DNA from: Abditibacteriota bacterium
Lineage (GTDB): Bacteria; Armatimonadota; UBA5829
Length of the DNA: 7,266 nt
Direction of reading: 5' to 3'
Assembly (NCBI GenBank): GCA_017958015.1
Contig: JAGDDM010000035.1
Location: forward strand, 1 to 7,266
In this document: one piece after another, positions 1-6,521 of the stretch
How the letters are laid out: each line of letters opens with the position of its first letter
Position numbering within the stretch: position 1 is the stretch's first letter
Notes under the pieces: model-generated
Database searches by the model: none
Told to the model about the DNA's origin: nothing
The model's input: only the letters and a program-made list of their open reading frames with translations
Made by a program: the position numbers and the translations under genes

Positions 1-445
1 CAGTTTGAAGAATATCCATCCCCTCTTTGTGGGCCCCGACACCAAGTACAACGAAAAGAGCTGCGGCTTTCTCATCGATATGCCCGACAACTGGCTTATA
101 TACTGTTACAGCGACCAGTTTGCCGTGGGTTTCCGCTTCACCTCCTCGCTCGCCTCAAGCTGCACCATGGAATCATGCTTTACCTTTTGGTACAGCAACC
201 TTGATTTCATGGAGCATGTGGCCGTTCAGGCTATGGAGAAGTTCAATACCGTGGTATCCGGCATGACCATGGGCTTTGTCGGCGACCACACCGTCCTCAA
301 GACCAAAAACACTCTCCTTAAGGTGGGTGAGAAAGGCGGCTGCGGCGTCATGCAACGGGTGAGAGCGCCGGAAGAGGCCCTTAACAACCCCGCTGAAGAG
401 AAGTATAAGGAATACATCACCGACAAACTCCTCTTCAGAGAATAA
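1..445 (+). CDS. Secreted pectate-lyase-like beta-helix protein, copy A (5'-truncated by window edge)
   Basis: This is the C-terminal end of a gene that begins upstream; the reading frame enters at base 2 and ends at TAA 443-445. The first readable residues, SLKNIHPLFVGP, align with GNCLRNIHPLFIGP deep inside the complete copies downstream, so the TTG at base 5 is an internal codon and not a start. The paralogue signature continues with NWLIYCYSDQFA, FTFWY and GGCGVM. The piece carries the three cysteines found in all four copies (YCY, then a C-x4-C pair). By homology the full protein should be about 370 residues, exported, and folded as a right-handed parallel beta-helix of the Pectate_lyase_3 / GH28-related type. 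Substrate and activity are unknown, and no catalytic residue can be assigned. It ends 11 bases before a strong terminator, so it is the last gene of its own transcript. Paralogy is certain; function is not. Confidence 0.85.
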   Translation, partial: SLKNIHPLFVGPDTKYNEKSCGFLIDMPDNWLIYCYSDQFAVGFRFTSSLASSCTMESCFTFWYSNLDFMEHVAVQAMEKFNTVVSGMTMGFVGDHTVLKTKNTLLKVGEKGGCGVMQRVRAPEEALNNPAEEKYKEYITDKLLFRE

Positions 446-456
446 AACAACAAACC

Positions 457-487
457 GTCCGCGGCGTCGTGCCGCGGACTTTTTTTT
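457..487 (+). terminator. Rho-independent terminator after copy A
   Basis: A perfect 9-bp GC-rich stem is visible: GTCCGCGGC at 457-465 pairs with GCCGCGGAC at 471-479 around the 5-base loop GTCGT. A run of eight T follows at 480-487. It lies 11 bases after the stop codon of copy A and before the next promoter, so it separates copy A from the downstream operon. Confidence 0.93.
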
Positions 488-498
488 CGCGTCTCGGG

Positions 499-527
499 TG
501 GTAATAATTTGCGATTTCCGGTATAAT
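499..527 (+). promoter_or_regulatory. Predicted sigma-70-type promoter for the downstream operon
   Basis: A perfect -10 hexamer TATAAT lies at 522-527. At the ideal 17-base spacing upstream the -35 position reads TGGTAA (499-504), only 3 of 6 matches to TTGACA. No extended -10 TG is present. The site sits between the terminator and the first start codon, and would give a leader of roughly 30 bases before ATG 564. The -10 is convincing; the weak -35 suggests either modest strength or an activator, but no operator repeat is evident. Confidence 0.6.
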
Positions 528-551
528 TTTACTGTAATGCGTATTTCGCTC

Positions 552-558
552 AAAGGAG
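552..558 (+). promoter_or_regulatory. Ribosome binding site that fixes the start of copy B
   Basis: AAAGGAG lies 5 bases before ATG 564. The longer open frame reaches back to GTG 498, but that would add 22 residues in front of an obvious signal peptide and would place the start upstream of the predicted -10 box. This site settles the start at 564. Confidence 0.85.
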
Positions 559-563
559 AGAAC

Positions 564-1679
564 ATGAAACAGTTCCTTATCGCTTTGCTTGCGGCGGCGG
601 CTTTAGCCGTTTCACCGCTGTGGGCAAGGCACAAAGACTTCATAACCGTCACCGACTACGGCGTGGTTGCCGACGGCAAGACGGACGTGTCCGACGCCAT
701 TCAAAGCGTTATCGACAGACACCCCAACCGCACCATATACTTCCCCGACGGTAAATATCTCATCTCCAAGTCGATATGCACCCCCGCGGACCCGAGAAAG
801 AGCGTTGATTTGCGCCTGTCCGACTACGCCATGATTATCGCGTCCCCCGACTGGGACAGTCCCGAGGCCATGATTCGCCTCGGCGGCAAAGACCCCTATA
901 ACGACATCAACATAAACGGCAGCAATTACTCTTTCACCGGCGGCATCATCGAGGGCAACGTCGAGAGAGAGCACAAACGCACCGTTATCGGCATCTCCAT
1001 CGACAGCGGCAGAGAAACCGCCATTCGCGACGTCTCCATGAAACGGGTCAAAATAGGAATCCGCATTAAACGCGGCGCCAACTACGGCTCCTCCGACGCG
1101 GATGTGAGAGACGTAAATATCGTGGGCACCAACACCCGGGACTCCATAGGCGTTCTTATTGAGGGCGCCGACAACACCTTCACCAATATGCGCATCGCCG
1201 ACGTTTACACCGGCGTTGACGCCCGGAGTGCCGGAAACTGCCTTTACAACATCCACCCTCTCTACGTGGGCTCCTACAGAGGTTGGACCCAGGCCTACGA
1301 CTCAAGCGTGGGATTCAGAATCCGGAGCAGAAACAACCACCTTATCTATTGTTACAGCGACCATTTCTCCACCGGTTTCGAGTTTACCGACACCGATGCC
1401 TCCAACTGCAACATGCGGGATTGCTACGTGTTCTGGTACGACTACAAAGAAGGCACCCACCACACCGCCATTCGGGCACGGGGCAAGTTCAACACTTCCG
1501 TAACGAACTTCACCCCCAGCTTTAACAAAGCCGCCCCCATCAACAACATCCTCATTGAGGGAGAAAGCGGCGGCTGCGGCGTCATCAGGGATCTCAGAGT
1601 GGACACCCGCTTCGTGACCAATCAATCGGAAGAAGCTTACGAAAAGTACCTGGCGGGTACAGTCACCGGCTATAATTAG
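564..1679 (+). CDS. Secreted pectate-lyase-like right-handed beta-helix protein, copy B
   Basis: The protein has 371 residues. Residues 1-21 (MKQFLIALLAAAALAVSPLWA) form a signal peptide with a charged tip, a hydrophobic core and probable cleavage after LWA. Residues 31-41, DYGVVADGKTD, followed by RTIYFPDGKYLIS (56-68), are the classic N-terminal entry of the Pectate_lyase_3 / GH28-related beta-helix family. The rest is rich in short G/N/D-turned strands, as expected for stacked helix coils. Family members bind or cleave polysaccharides, or serve as structural coils. No diagnostic catalytic residues can be assigned here, so no substrate is claimed. It contains the shared motifs NIHPLYVG, LIYCYSDHF, C-x4-C and GGCGVI. 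It is first in the operon behind the 522 promoter; its TAG stop overlaps the AGGAG that serves copy C. No wall-anchor or C-terminal sorting signal is seen, so the mature protein is likely periplasmic or released. Confidence 0.85.
   Translation: MKQFLIALLAAAALAVSPLWARHKDFITVTDYGVVADGKTDVSDAIQSVIDRHPNRTIYFPDGKYLISKSICTPADPRKSVDLRLSDYAMIIASPDWDSPEAMIRLGGKDPYNDININGSNYSFTGGIIEGNVEREHKRTVIGISIDSGRETAIRDVSMKRVKIGIRIKRGANYGSSDADVRDVNIVGTNTRDSIGVLIEGADNTFTNMRIADVYTGVDARSAGNCLYNIHPLYVGSYRGWTQAYDSSVGFRIRSRNNHLIYCYSDHFSTGFEFTDTDASNCNMRDCYVFWYDYKEGTHHTAIRARGKFNTSVTNFTPSFNKAAPINNILIEGESGGCGVIRDLRVDTRFVTNQSEEAYEKYLAGTVTGYN
1002..1019 (+). repeat. 18-bp direct repeat in copy B (1 of 3)
   Basis: GACAGCGGCAGAGAAACC encodes the DSGRET motif. 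It is identical at 2137-2154 in copy C and 3275-3292 in copy D, at periods of 1135 and 1138 bases. It marks tandem gene duplication. Confidence 0.9.
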
Positions 1680-1689
1680 GAGAAAGAAC

Positions 1690-2814
1690 GTGAAAAGACA
1701 TATCATTCTCGCCATAGCGGCGATTCTGGCGGTAACTCCCCTCTGGGCAAAATCGAAAATAAAAGTAAATCCCGACTATATAATTGCCACCGACTACATG
1801 AAAGCCGACGGCGTCACCGACGTAACCGAAGCCATTCAAAAACTTATAGACTCCAACCCTCAGCGGACCATCTACTTCCCCGACGGAACGTACCTCATAT
1901 CGAAATCGATTCTCACATCCGCGGAACCGGAAAGAAGCGTTGACCTCAGGCTCTCCGAATTCGCGGTCATAAAAGCCGCTCCCGACTGGAACAGCGACGA
2001 CGCAATGATACGCATCGGCGGCAAGGAACGGGGGAACAACATCCGCGGCGCCGGCAGCAACTACGGCCTCATGGGCGGCATCATCGACGGCGGCGTGGAG
2101 CGGGAAACGGACCGCAACGTCACCGGAATTTCCGTTGACAGCGGCAGAGAAACCCTAATTAAAGACGTTTGCATCAAACACGTAAAGCGGGGAATCCACA
2201 TCAAACACGGAGCCAACCACGGCTCCTCCGACGCGGATATCAGAAACGTGAACATTGTGGGCAGCGACGCCCCGGACTCCGTCGGCGTTCTGATTGAAGG
2301 CTTTGACAACACCTTCTCCGATATGCGCATCGCCGACGTCTATATAGGCATCCACATCAAGAGCGGCGGCAACAGCCTCAGAAATATCCACCCGCTCTTC
2401 ATCGGTTGGAAAAAAAGCCCCACCCCGGACTACGCGAGCAGCGTGGCCTTCAAGATAGAGGACACTCACAACTGGCTCAACTACTGCTACAACGACCAGT
2501 TCGCCACCGGTTTTGAGTTCACATCGACAAGAGCCTCCGCCTGCGTTCTCAACAACTGCTTCAACTACTGGTACCACTACGGCGAGGGCGACCCCCACAG
2601 AGCGATGCACGCCGCGGGCAAGTTCAACGCCATCGTCACCAACATGACCGTGGGCTTCCAACGAAACGAACCGACGAACAGCGTTCTCAAAGCTGACGAA
2701 CCCGGCGGCACCGGAGTTATAAGAGACATCAGAGTGGACGTCAACGCCATCGACGACAAAGCAAACGACGATCTCTTTAAGCACCTGGACGGCAAGGCCA
2801 AGGCATGGTGGTAA
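1690..2814 (+). CDS. Secreted pectate-lyase-like right-handed beta-helix protein, copy C (GTG start)
   Basis: The protein has 374 residues. The GTG start at 1690 is preceded by AGGAG (1678-1682) at 7-base spacing and opens a clear signal peptide, residues 1-20, ending TPLWA. The family entry motif is altered: where copies B and D read DYGVxxDGKTD, this copy reads DYMKADGVTD, one residue shorter and without the GV. The following RTIYFPDGTYLIS (59-71) is intact. The segment corresponding to GGKDPY in B and D has become GGKERG, while the C-terminal half is very close to copy D (NWLNYCYNDQFATGFEF). The three invariant cysteines are kept; the GGC near the end in A and B is GGT here. The gene starts 10 bases after copy B and stops 16 bases before copy D. 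Export and fold are well supported; enzymatic activity is unknown. Confidence 0.85.
   Translation: MKRHIILAIAAILAVTPLWAKSKIKVNPDYIIATDYMKADGVTDVTEAIQKLIDSNPQRTIYFPDGTYLISKSILTSAEPERSVDLRLSEFAVIKAAPDWNSDDAMIRIGGKERGNNIRGAGSNYGLMGGIIDGGVERETDRNVTGISVDSGRETLIKDVCIKHVKRGIHIKHGANHGSSDADIRNVNIVGSDAPDSVGVLIEGFDNTFSDMRIADVYIGIHIKSGGNSLRNIHPLFIGWKKSPTPDYASSVAFKIEDTHNWLNYCYNDQFATGFEFTSTRASACVLNNCFNYWYHYGEGDPHRAMHAAGKFNAIVTNMTVGFQRNEPTNSVLKADEPGGTGVIRDIRVDVNAIDDKANDDLFKHLDGKAKAWW
2137..2154 (+). repeat. 18-bp direct repeat in copy C (2 of 3)
   Basis: This is the exact second occurrence of the DSGRET-coding repeat described at 1002-1019. It is in register with the paralogue alignment. Confidence 0.9.
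2485..2507 (+). repeat. 23-bp direct repeat shared by copies C and D (1 of 2)
   Basis: The 23 bases coding CYNDQFAT are identical to 3623-3645 in copy D. Flanking bases remain very similar through the FEFTSTRASAC codons. Copies A and B differ here, so the stretch links C and D specifically. Confidence 0.85.
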
Positions 2815-2830
2815 GGAGAGGAAGAGACAA

Positions 2831-3943
2831 ATGAAAAACACGATTACAATAGCGCTCATGGCGATACTTCTCGCCTCCGCTCCCCTGTGGGCCGAAGCGA
2901 TTAACGATGACTGTGTCGTCGTCACCGATTACGGAGTAAAGTCCGACGGCAAAACCGACGCGGCGGACGCGATTCAGAAGGTAATCGACACCCATCCCAA
3001 CAAAACAATCTACTTCCCCGACGGCACATATCTTATCTCCAAGCCCATATGCACGCCGGCGGATCCCGCCAAGAGCGTAAGTCTGAGACTTGACAACTAC
3101 GCCGTCATAAAAGCGTCCCCCAAGTGGAGCAGCGAAGAGGCCATGATCCGCCTGGGCGGCAAAGACCCCTACAAGGGCATCACCGTCAACGGCAGCAACT
3201 ACTCCCTCACCGGCGGCATCATCGACGGCAACGTTGAGAGATTCAGCGACAGAGCCGTCACCGGTGTTTCGATTGACAGCGGCAGAGAAACCGTCATCAG
3301 AAACGTATCGATTAAACACGTGAAGATGGGTTTGCACCTTAAATTGGACGCCGAATACTCTCCCTCCGACGCGGATATAACCGACGTGAACATTGTGGGA
3401 ACCGACGTGCCCGGCTCCGTGGGCGTTCTGGTGGAAGGCACCGACAACACCTTTACCAACATGCGCATCGCCAGCGTCTTTACCGGCGTTCACATCAAAA
3501 GCGGCGGCAACTGTCTTCGGAACATCCACCCCCTCTTCATCGGCCCGAGCAAAAAACCCATCGCCGGCTACGAGGACAGCGCGGCGTTCAGGATAGAACA
3601 TCCCGACAACTGGCTTATTTATTGCTACAACGACCAGTTCGCCACGGGCTTTGAGTTCACATCAACAAGAGCCTCCGCCTGCACCATGGACTGCTGTTTC
3701 TGCTTCTGGTACTATCGTCCCAAGGATCAGACCCACACGGCCATCCGCGCCAAGGAAAAGTTCATCGGAGTCGTCACGAACTTCATGGCCAACTTCTCCA
3801 CCGATGAGTCCGCCAATGTTCTGTTAGATGAGGGCAAACCCGGCGGCGACGGCGTCTTCAGAGATTTGAGGGTAAACGAAAACATTGTAAAGAAAGACGA
3901 CGCTTTTTATAAGCATGTTGAAGGAAAGCTTCTTAGGTGGTAA
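2831..3943 (+). CDS. Secreted pectate-lyase-like right-handed beta-helix protein, copy D
   Basis: The protein has 370 residues. ATG 2831 follows a purine-rich stretch in which GAGGA at 2818-2822 is about 8 bases upstream. Residues 1-21 are a signal peptide ending APLWA, with cleavage there or after the next EA. DYGVKSDGKTD (33-43) and KTIYFPDGTYLIS (58-70) give the canonical Pectate_lyase_3 entry. Shared motifs follow: GSNYSLTGGIIDGNVE, DSGRET, SDADI-DVNIVG, NCLRNIHPLFIG, WLIYCYNDQFATGFEF and a C-x4-C pair. It is the most consensus-like copy, resembling B in the N-terminal half and C in the C-terminal half. Its TAA stop is in the same frame as the following small membrane protein gene, with only AGA AAA between the stop and that gene's TTG start. 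Substrate is unknown. Confidence 0.85.
   Translation: MKNTITIALMAILLASAPLWAEAINDDCVVVTDYGVKSDGKTDAADAIQKVIDTHPNKTIYFPDGTYLISKPICTPADPAKSVSLRLDNYAVIKASPKWSSEEAMIRLGGKDPYKGITVNGSNYSLTGGIIDGNVERFSDRAVTGVSIDSGRETVIRNVSIKHVKMGLHLKLDAEYSPSDADITDVNIVGTDVPGSVGVLVEGTDNTFTNMRIASVFTGVHIKSGGNCLRNIHPLFIGPSKKPIAGYEDSAAFRIEHPDNWLIYCYNDQFATGFEFTSTRASACTMDCCFCFWYYRPKDQTHTAIRAKEKFIGVVTNFMANFSTDESANVLLDEGKPGGDGVFRDLRVNENIVKKDDAFYKHVEGKLLRW
3275..3292 (+). repeat. 18-bp direct repeat in copy D (3 of 3)
   Basis: This is the exact third occurrence of the DSGRET-coding repeat. The neighbouring sequence differs at many silent positions, so identity here is local. Confidence 0.9.
3623..3645 (+). repeat. 23-bp direct repeat shared by copies C and D (2 of 2)
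   Basis: This is the partner of 2485-2507. The local near-identity is greater than in the N-terminal halves of the same two genes. Confidence 0.85.
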
Positions 3944-3949
3944 AGAAAA

Positions 3950-4333
3950 TTGGGTAATCTGACATTCAAAACCGGAATACTTCTGGCCGTAAGTCTGCTT
4001 CTTGCCAGTTTCGGACAGATATTCCTCAAAATGGGACTGGCCGGGGGCGAAATATCCGGCTCCGCGGGCCTCATAAAGGCGTTCCTGAACCCCTACGTTC
4101 TGCTCGGTTTCGCCATATACGCCTGCAGCACCCTCACCTGGATGCTCCTTATCAGCCGGGTTAAGCTCTCGGTGGCGTACCCCATGATAAGCATCAGCTA
4201 CGTTATAGTGATGATTCTCTCGGCGCTGATTCTCAAAGAGGACGTCAACTGGCTCTACGGTTTGGCGGGTCTCGTGTTCATCGCCGCGGGAGTCACTTTC
4301 GTGGGTAAAGGCATGTCCGGAGGTGAGAAATGA
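3950..4333 (+). CDS. Small four-helix membrane protein, EamA/SMR type, ArnE/ArnF-like subunit 1
   Basis: The protein has 127 residues and four predicted membrane helices (about 8-28, 47-68, 75-95, 102-119). The motif SFGQIFLKMG (20-29), then VAYPMISISYVIVMILSALILKE (split here at about 75-97) with NW and a glycine-rich last helix, matches the pattern I recall for ArnE/ArnF: S-x-x-GQ-x-x-x-K, then AYPMLSL and a charged E before the last helix. Those proteins form a heterodimer that flips undecaprenyl-phosphate-aminoarabinose across the inner membrane. The membrane glutamate of proton-coupled EmrE-type drug pumps is not seen in helix 1, which argues against a drug exporter. The start is TTG 3950, forced because TAA 3941 closes the frame upstream and the next ATG (4031) would delete helix 1. 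AGGTGG at 3935-3940 is a usable ribosome site inside copy D. No arnT or arnC is visible, so the cargo is unknown. Confidence 0.8.
   Translation: MGNLTFKTGILLAVSLLLASFGQIFLKMGLAGGEISGSAGLIKAFLNPYVLLGFAIYACSTLTWMLLISRVKLSVAYPMISISYVIVMILSALILKEDVNWLYGLAGLVFIAAGVTFVGKGMSGGEK
4178..4195 (+). repeat. 18-bp direct repeat in the small membrane protein pair (1 of 2)
   Basis: TACCCCATGATAAGCATC codes YPMISI in the third helix. The same 18 bases recur at 4579-4596 in the second gene, consistent with a duplication origin of the pair. Confidence 0.85.
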
Positions 4334-4722
4334 GCGTGTTTTCACCCATGGCAATCATCACTCTTCTGGGATTCCTCCTCTGCTCATCCTTCGGCCAGAT
4401 TTGCATGAAGCTTGGCATGAAAGGTGAGGAGATTCCCATCGAGAAGTCGCCCTTCAAGACGATTATCAACATCATTCTCGTTATGCTCCGGCCCTACACA
4501 CTCACCGGATTTGTTCTCTACGTCATCGGCGCCCTCTCTTGGCTCATGTTCCTGAGCCGGGTACCCCTGAACGTGGCCTACCCCATGATAAGCATCGGAT
4601 ATGTGGCCATTATGGTCCTGTCCGGAGTAATACTAAAAGAAAAGATTAATTGGAGATACGCCTCCGCGGCCCTCGTTTGCATAGCCGTGGGCGTGTGCTT
4701 CATAGGTTACAGTTTGCACTAA
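4330..4722 (+). CDS. Small four-helix membrane protein, EamA/SMR type, ArnE/ArnF-like subunit 2
   Basis: The protein has 130 residues and is paralogous to its upstream neighbour. SFGQICMKLG falls at the same residues (20-29) and AYPMISIGYV at 83-92, with a slightly longer linker after helix 1. Four membrane helices lie at about 7-27, 54-75, 82-102 and 109-127. The start ATG 4330 overlaps the neighbour's TGA in an ATGA junction, with GGAGG (4319-4323) six bases upstream, so the two are likely made in matched amounts. This is typical of two-gene SMR/ArnE-ArnF pairs that work as antiparallel heterodimers. An 18-base stretch identical to the neighbour (4579-4596) points to gene duplication. The likely role is moving a lipid-linked sugar or other amphiphile across the cytoplasmic membrane, inferred from motif only. 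Its last base A is also the first base of the lepA start codon. Confidence 0.8.
   Translation: MSVFSPMAIITLLGFLLCSSFGQICMKLGMKGEEIPIEKSPFKTIINIILVMLRPYTLTGFVLYVIGALSWLMFLSRVPLNVAYPMISIGYVAIMVLSGVILKEKINWRYASAALVCIAVGVCFIGYSLH
4579..4596 (+). repeat. 18-bp direct repeat in the small membrane protein pair (2 of 2)
   Basis: This is an exact copy of 4178-4195 at the equivalent position of the downstream paralogue. Confidence 0.85.
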
Positions 4723-6521
4723 TGCCCGATATAAGAAATTTTTGTATCATCGCCCATATCGACCACGGTAAGAGCACCCTCGCCGACCGAATCCTCGAAT
4801 ACACCGGAACCATATCCGAAAAGGATATGAAGAGTCAGGTGCTGGACGGCATGGATTTGGAACGGGAGCGGGGCATTACCATCAAAATGGCCGCCGTCCG
4901 CATAAACTACAAGGCGGACAACGGCAAGACGTACCAAATGAACCTCATCGACACCCCGGGGCACGTGGACTTCAACTACGAGGTTTCCCGCTCTCTGGCG
5001 GCCTGTGAGGGAGCCATTCTCATTGTGGACGCGTGTCAGGGCGTTCAGGCCCAGACCCTTGCCAACACCAATCTGGCCATGAACCACAATCTGGAGATTA
5101 TTCCGGTCATAAACAAGATTGATATGGAGTTGGCGGACCCCGAGCGGGCCCGGGAAGAAATCGAGGACGTGCTGGCAATCGACGCCAGCGAGGCAATCCT
5201 CGCCAGCGCCAGAGAAGGCATCGGCACCAAGGAAATCCTTGAGCGCATCGTGCGGGACGTTCCCGAACCCAAGGGGGACCCGTCGAAGCCCCTGCGCGCC
5301 CTTATTTTCGACTCCCACTACGACAGATACACCGGCGTTGTGGCCTATATCAGAGTTGTGGACGGCGAGATTAAAAACGGCATGCAGATTCGCATGGTGT
5401 CCACCGGCAAAGAGTTCGAGGTAAACGGCGTTGGCGTGTTCACGCCGGGCATGACTCCCATCGACTCCCTGAAAGCCGGCGAGGTGGGCTATTTCACCGC
5501 TTCGATGAAGAACGTGGACGACTCCAGAGTGGGCGATACGGTGGTTGACGCCGCCTGCGGGGATGCCGAGCCTCTGCCGGGCTACAAACGGGTTCTGCCC
5601 ATGGTTTTCTGCGGCCTCTACCCCACGGACTCAAGCCAGTTCACCCCTCTTCGGGACGCTTTGGAAAAGCTGAGTCTCAACGACGCCGCCCTCACCTTCA
5701 GCCCCGAAAGTTCCGCGGCTCTGGGCTTCGGGTTCCGCTGCGGATTTTTGGGTCTGCTGCACATGGAAATTATCCAGGAGCGCATCGAGCGGGAGTTCGA
5801 CATCAATCTCATCGCCACCGCCCCCAGCGTTATTTACAAGGTTTACACCACCGCCGGCGAGTGTATGGAGATAGACAACCCCAACGACCTGCCGGACCCC
5901 TCCTTCATCGACTACGTGGAGGAGCCCTATGTGGACACCACAATCATCGTGCCCAAGGACTATGTGGGCGTATCCATCGAACTCTGCAGAGACAGACGGG
6001 GTATATATCAGGACATGCAGTACCCCTCCGCCGAGCAGGTTATGATTATGTACAAGATGCCCCTGGCGGAGATTCTCATGGACTTCTTCGACGCTCTGAA
6101 GAGCAAGACAAGGGGTTATGCCAGCTTTGACTACGAACCCGCAGGCTACGAGCGGTCCACCCTCTCGAAGCTCAACATTCTCCTGAACGGCGACCCGGTG
6201 GACGCCCTCTCCTTCATCACCCACAAGGACAGAGCCTTTACCCGAGCCAAGGTCCTTGTTGAGCGGCTCCGGGACGTTATTCCCCGACAGCAGTACGAGG
6301 TGCGGGTCCAGGCCGCCCTGGGGCACAAGATAATAGCCGCCGCCACCGTGCGGCCCTACAGAAAGAACGTCACCGCCAAGTGCTACGGCGGCGACATCAC
6401 CCGCAAACGCAAACTCTTGGAAAAACAGAAAGAAGGCAAAAAGCGTATGAAGGCCATCGGCTCCGTGGAAATTCCCCAGGAAGCTTTCATGTCCGTGCTG
6501 AAGATCGGAGACGATTCGTGA
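4722..6521 (+). CDS. lepA: Elongation factor 4 (LepA), ribosome-associated GTPase
   Basis: The protein has 599 residues, the usual LepA length. It is a cytoplasmic translational GTPase of the EF-G family that acts on ribosomes, with reported roles in back-translocation and in initiation or 30S assembly. All GTPase motifs are present: AHIDHGKST (11-19), RGITIK (50-55), DTPGH (77-81, His81 being the catalytic-type histidine), NKID (131-134) and SAR (162-164) as G5. An EF-G-like domain III includes GFGFRCGFLGLLHMEI. The LepA-specific C-terminal domain is intact, with KCYGGD at 553-558 and a lysine-rich tail of the KQKEGKKRMK type. ATG 4722 begins MPDIRNF, the normal LepA N-terminus. It overlaps the upstream stop as TAATG and has no close Shine-Dalgarno (nearest AGG is 15 bases away), so translation is probably coupled to the gene before it. 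An in-frame extension to 4650 has no family support. Confidence 0.98.
   Translation: MPDIRNFCIIAHIDHGKSTLADRILEYTGTISEKDMKSQVLDGMDLERERGITIKMAAVRINYKADNGKTYQMNLIDTPGHVDFNYEVSRSLAACEGAILIVDACQGVQAQTLANTNLAMNHNLEIIPVINKIDMELADPERAREEIEDVLAIDASEAILASAREGIGTKEILERIVRDVPEPKGDPSKPLRALIFDSHYDRYTGVVAYIRVVDGEIKNGMQIRMVSTGKEFEVNGVGVFTPGMTPIDSLKAGEVGYFTASMKNVDDSRVGDTVVDAACGDAEPLPGYKRVLPMVFCGLYPTDSSQFTPLRDALEKLSLNDAALTFSPESSAALGFGFRCGFLGLLHMEIIQERIEREFDINLIATAPSVIYKVYTTAGECMEIDNPNDLPDPSFIDYVEEPYVDTTIIVPKDYVGVSIELCRDRRGIYQDMQYPSAEQVMIMYKMPLAEILMDFFDALKSKTRGYASFDYEPAGYERSTLSKLNILLNGDPVDALSFITHKDRAFTRAKVLVERLRDVIPRQQYEVRVQAALGHKIIAAATVRPYRKNVTAKCYGGDITRKRKLLEKQKEGKKRMKAIGSVEIPQEAFMSVLKIGDDS

Noticed and set aside
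498..563. GTG 498 as start of copy B
   Set aside because: It would precede the predicted -10 box and bury the signal peptide; ATG 564 has a strong ribosome site.
612..1256. Minus-strand frame of 214 codons, with counterparts at 2155-2925 and 2777-3601
   Set aside because: The recurrence at matching places reflects the paralogy of the sense genes, not an independent conserved antisense gene.
1002..3292. CRISPR-like spaced repeat
   Set aside because: The repeats lie about 1.1 kb apart inside paralogous coding regions and simply mark duplication.
2777..3601. Long minus-strand open frame (274 codons) across copies C and D
   Set aside because: It is antisense to a well-supported gene, lacks a ribosome site or recognisable motif, and has a G/V/A/D-heavy composition typical of the complement of GC-rich codons.
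1..3943. Phage tailspike or prophage origin for the beta-helix genes
   Set aside because: Each complete copy has a signal peptide, and no phage structural, lysis or integrase genes lie nearby.
4650..4721. N-terminal extension of LepA to an upstream ATG
   Set aside because: The added 24 residues are out-of-frame coding for the membrane protein and absent from LepA; MPDIRNF at 4722 is the usual N-terminus.
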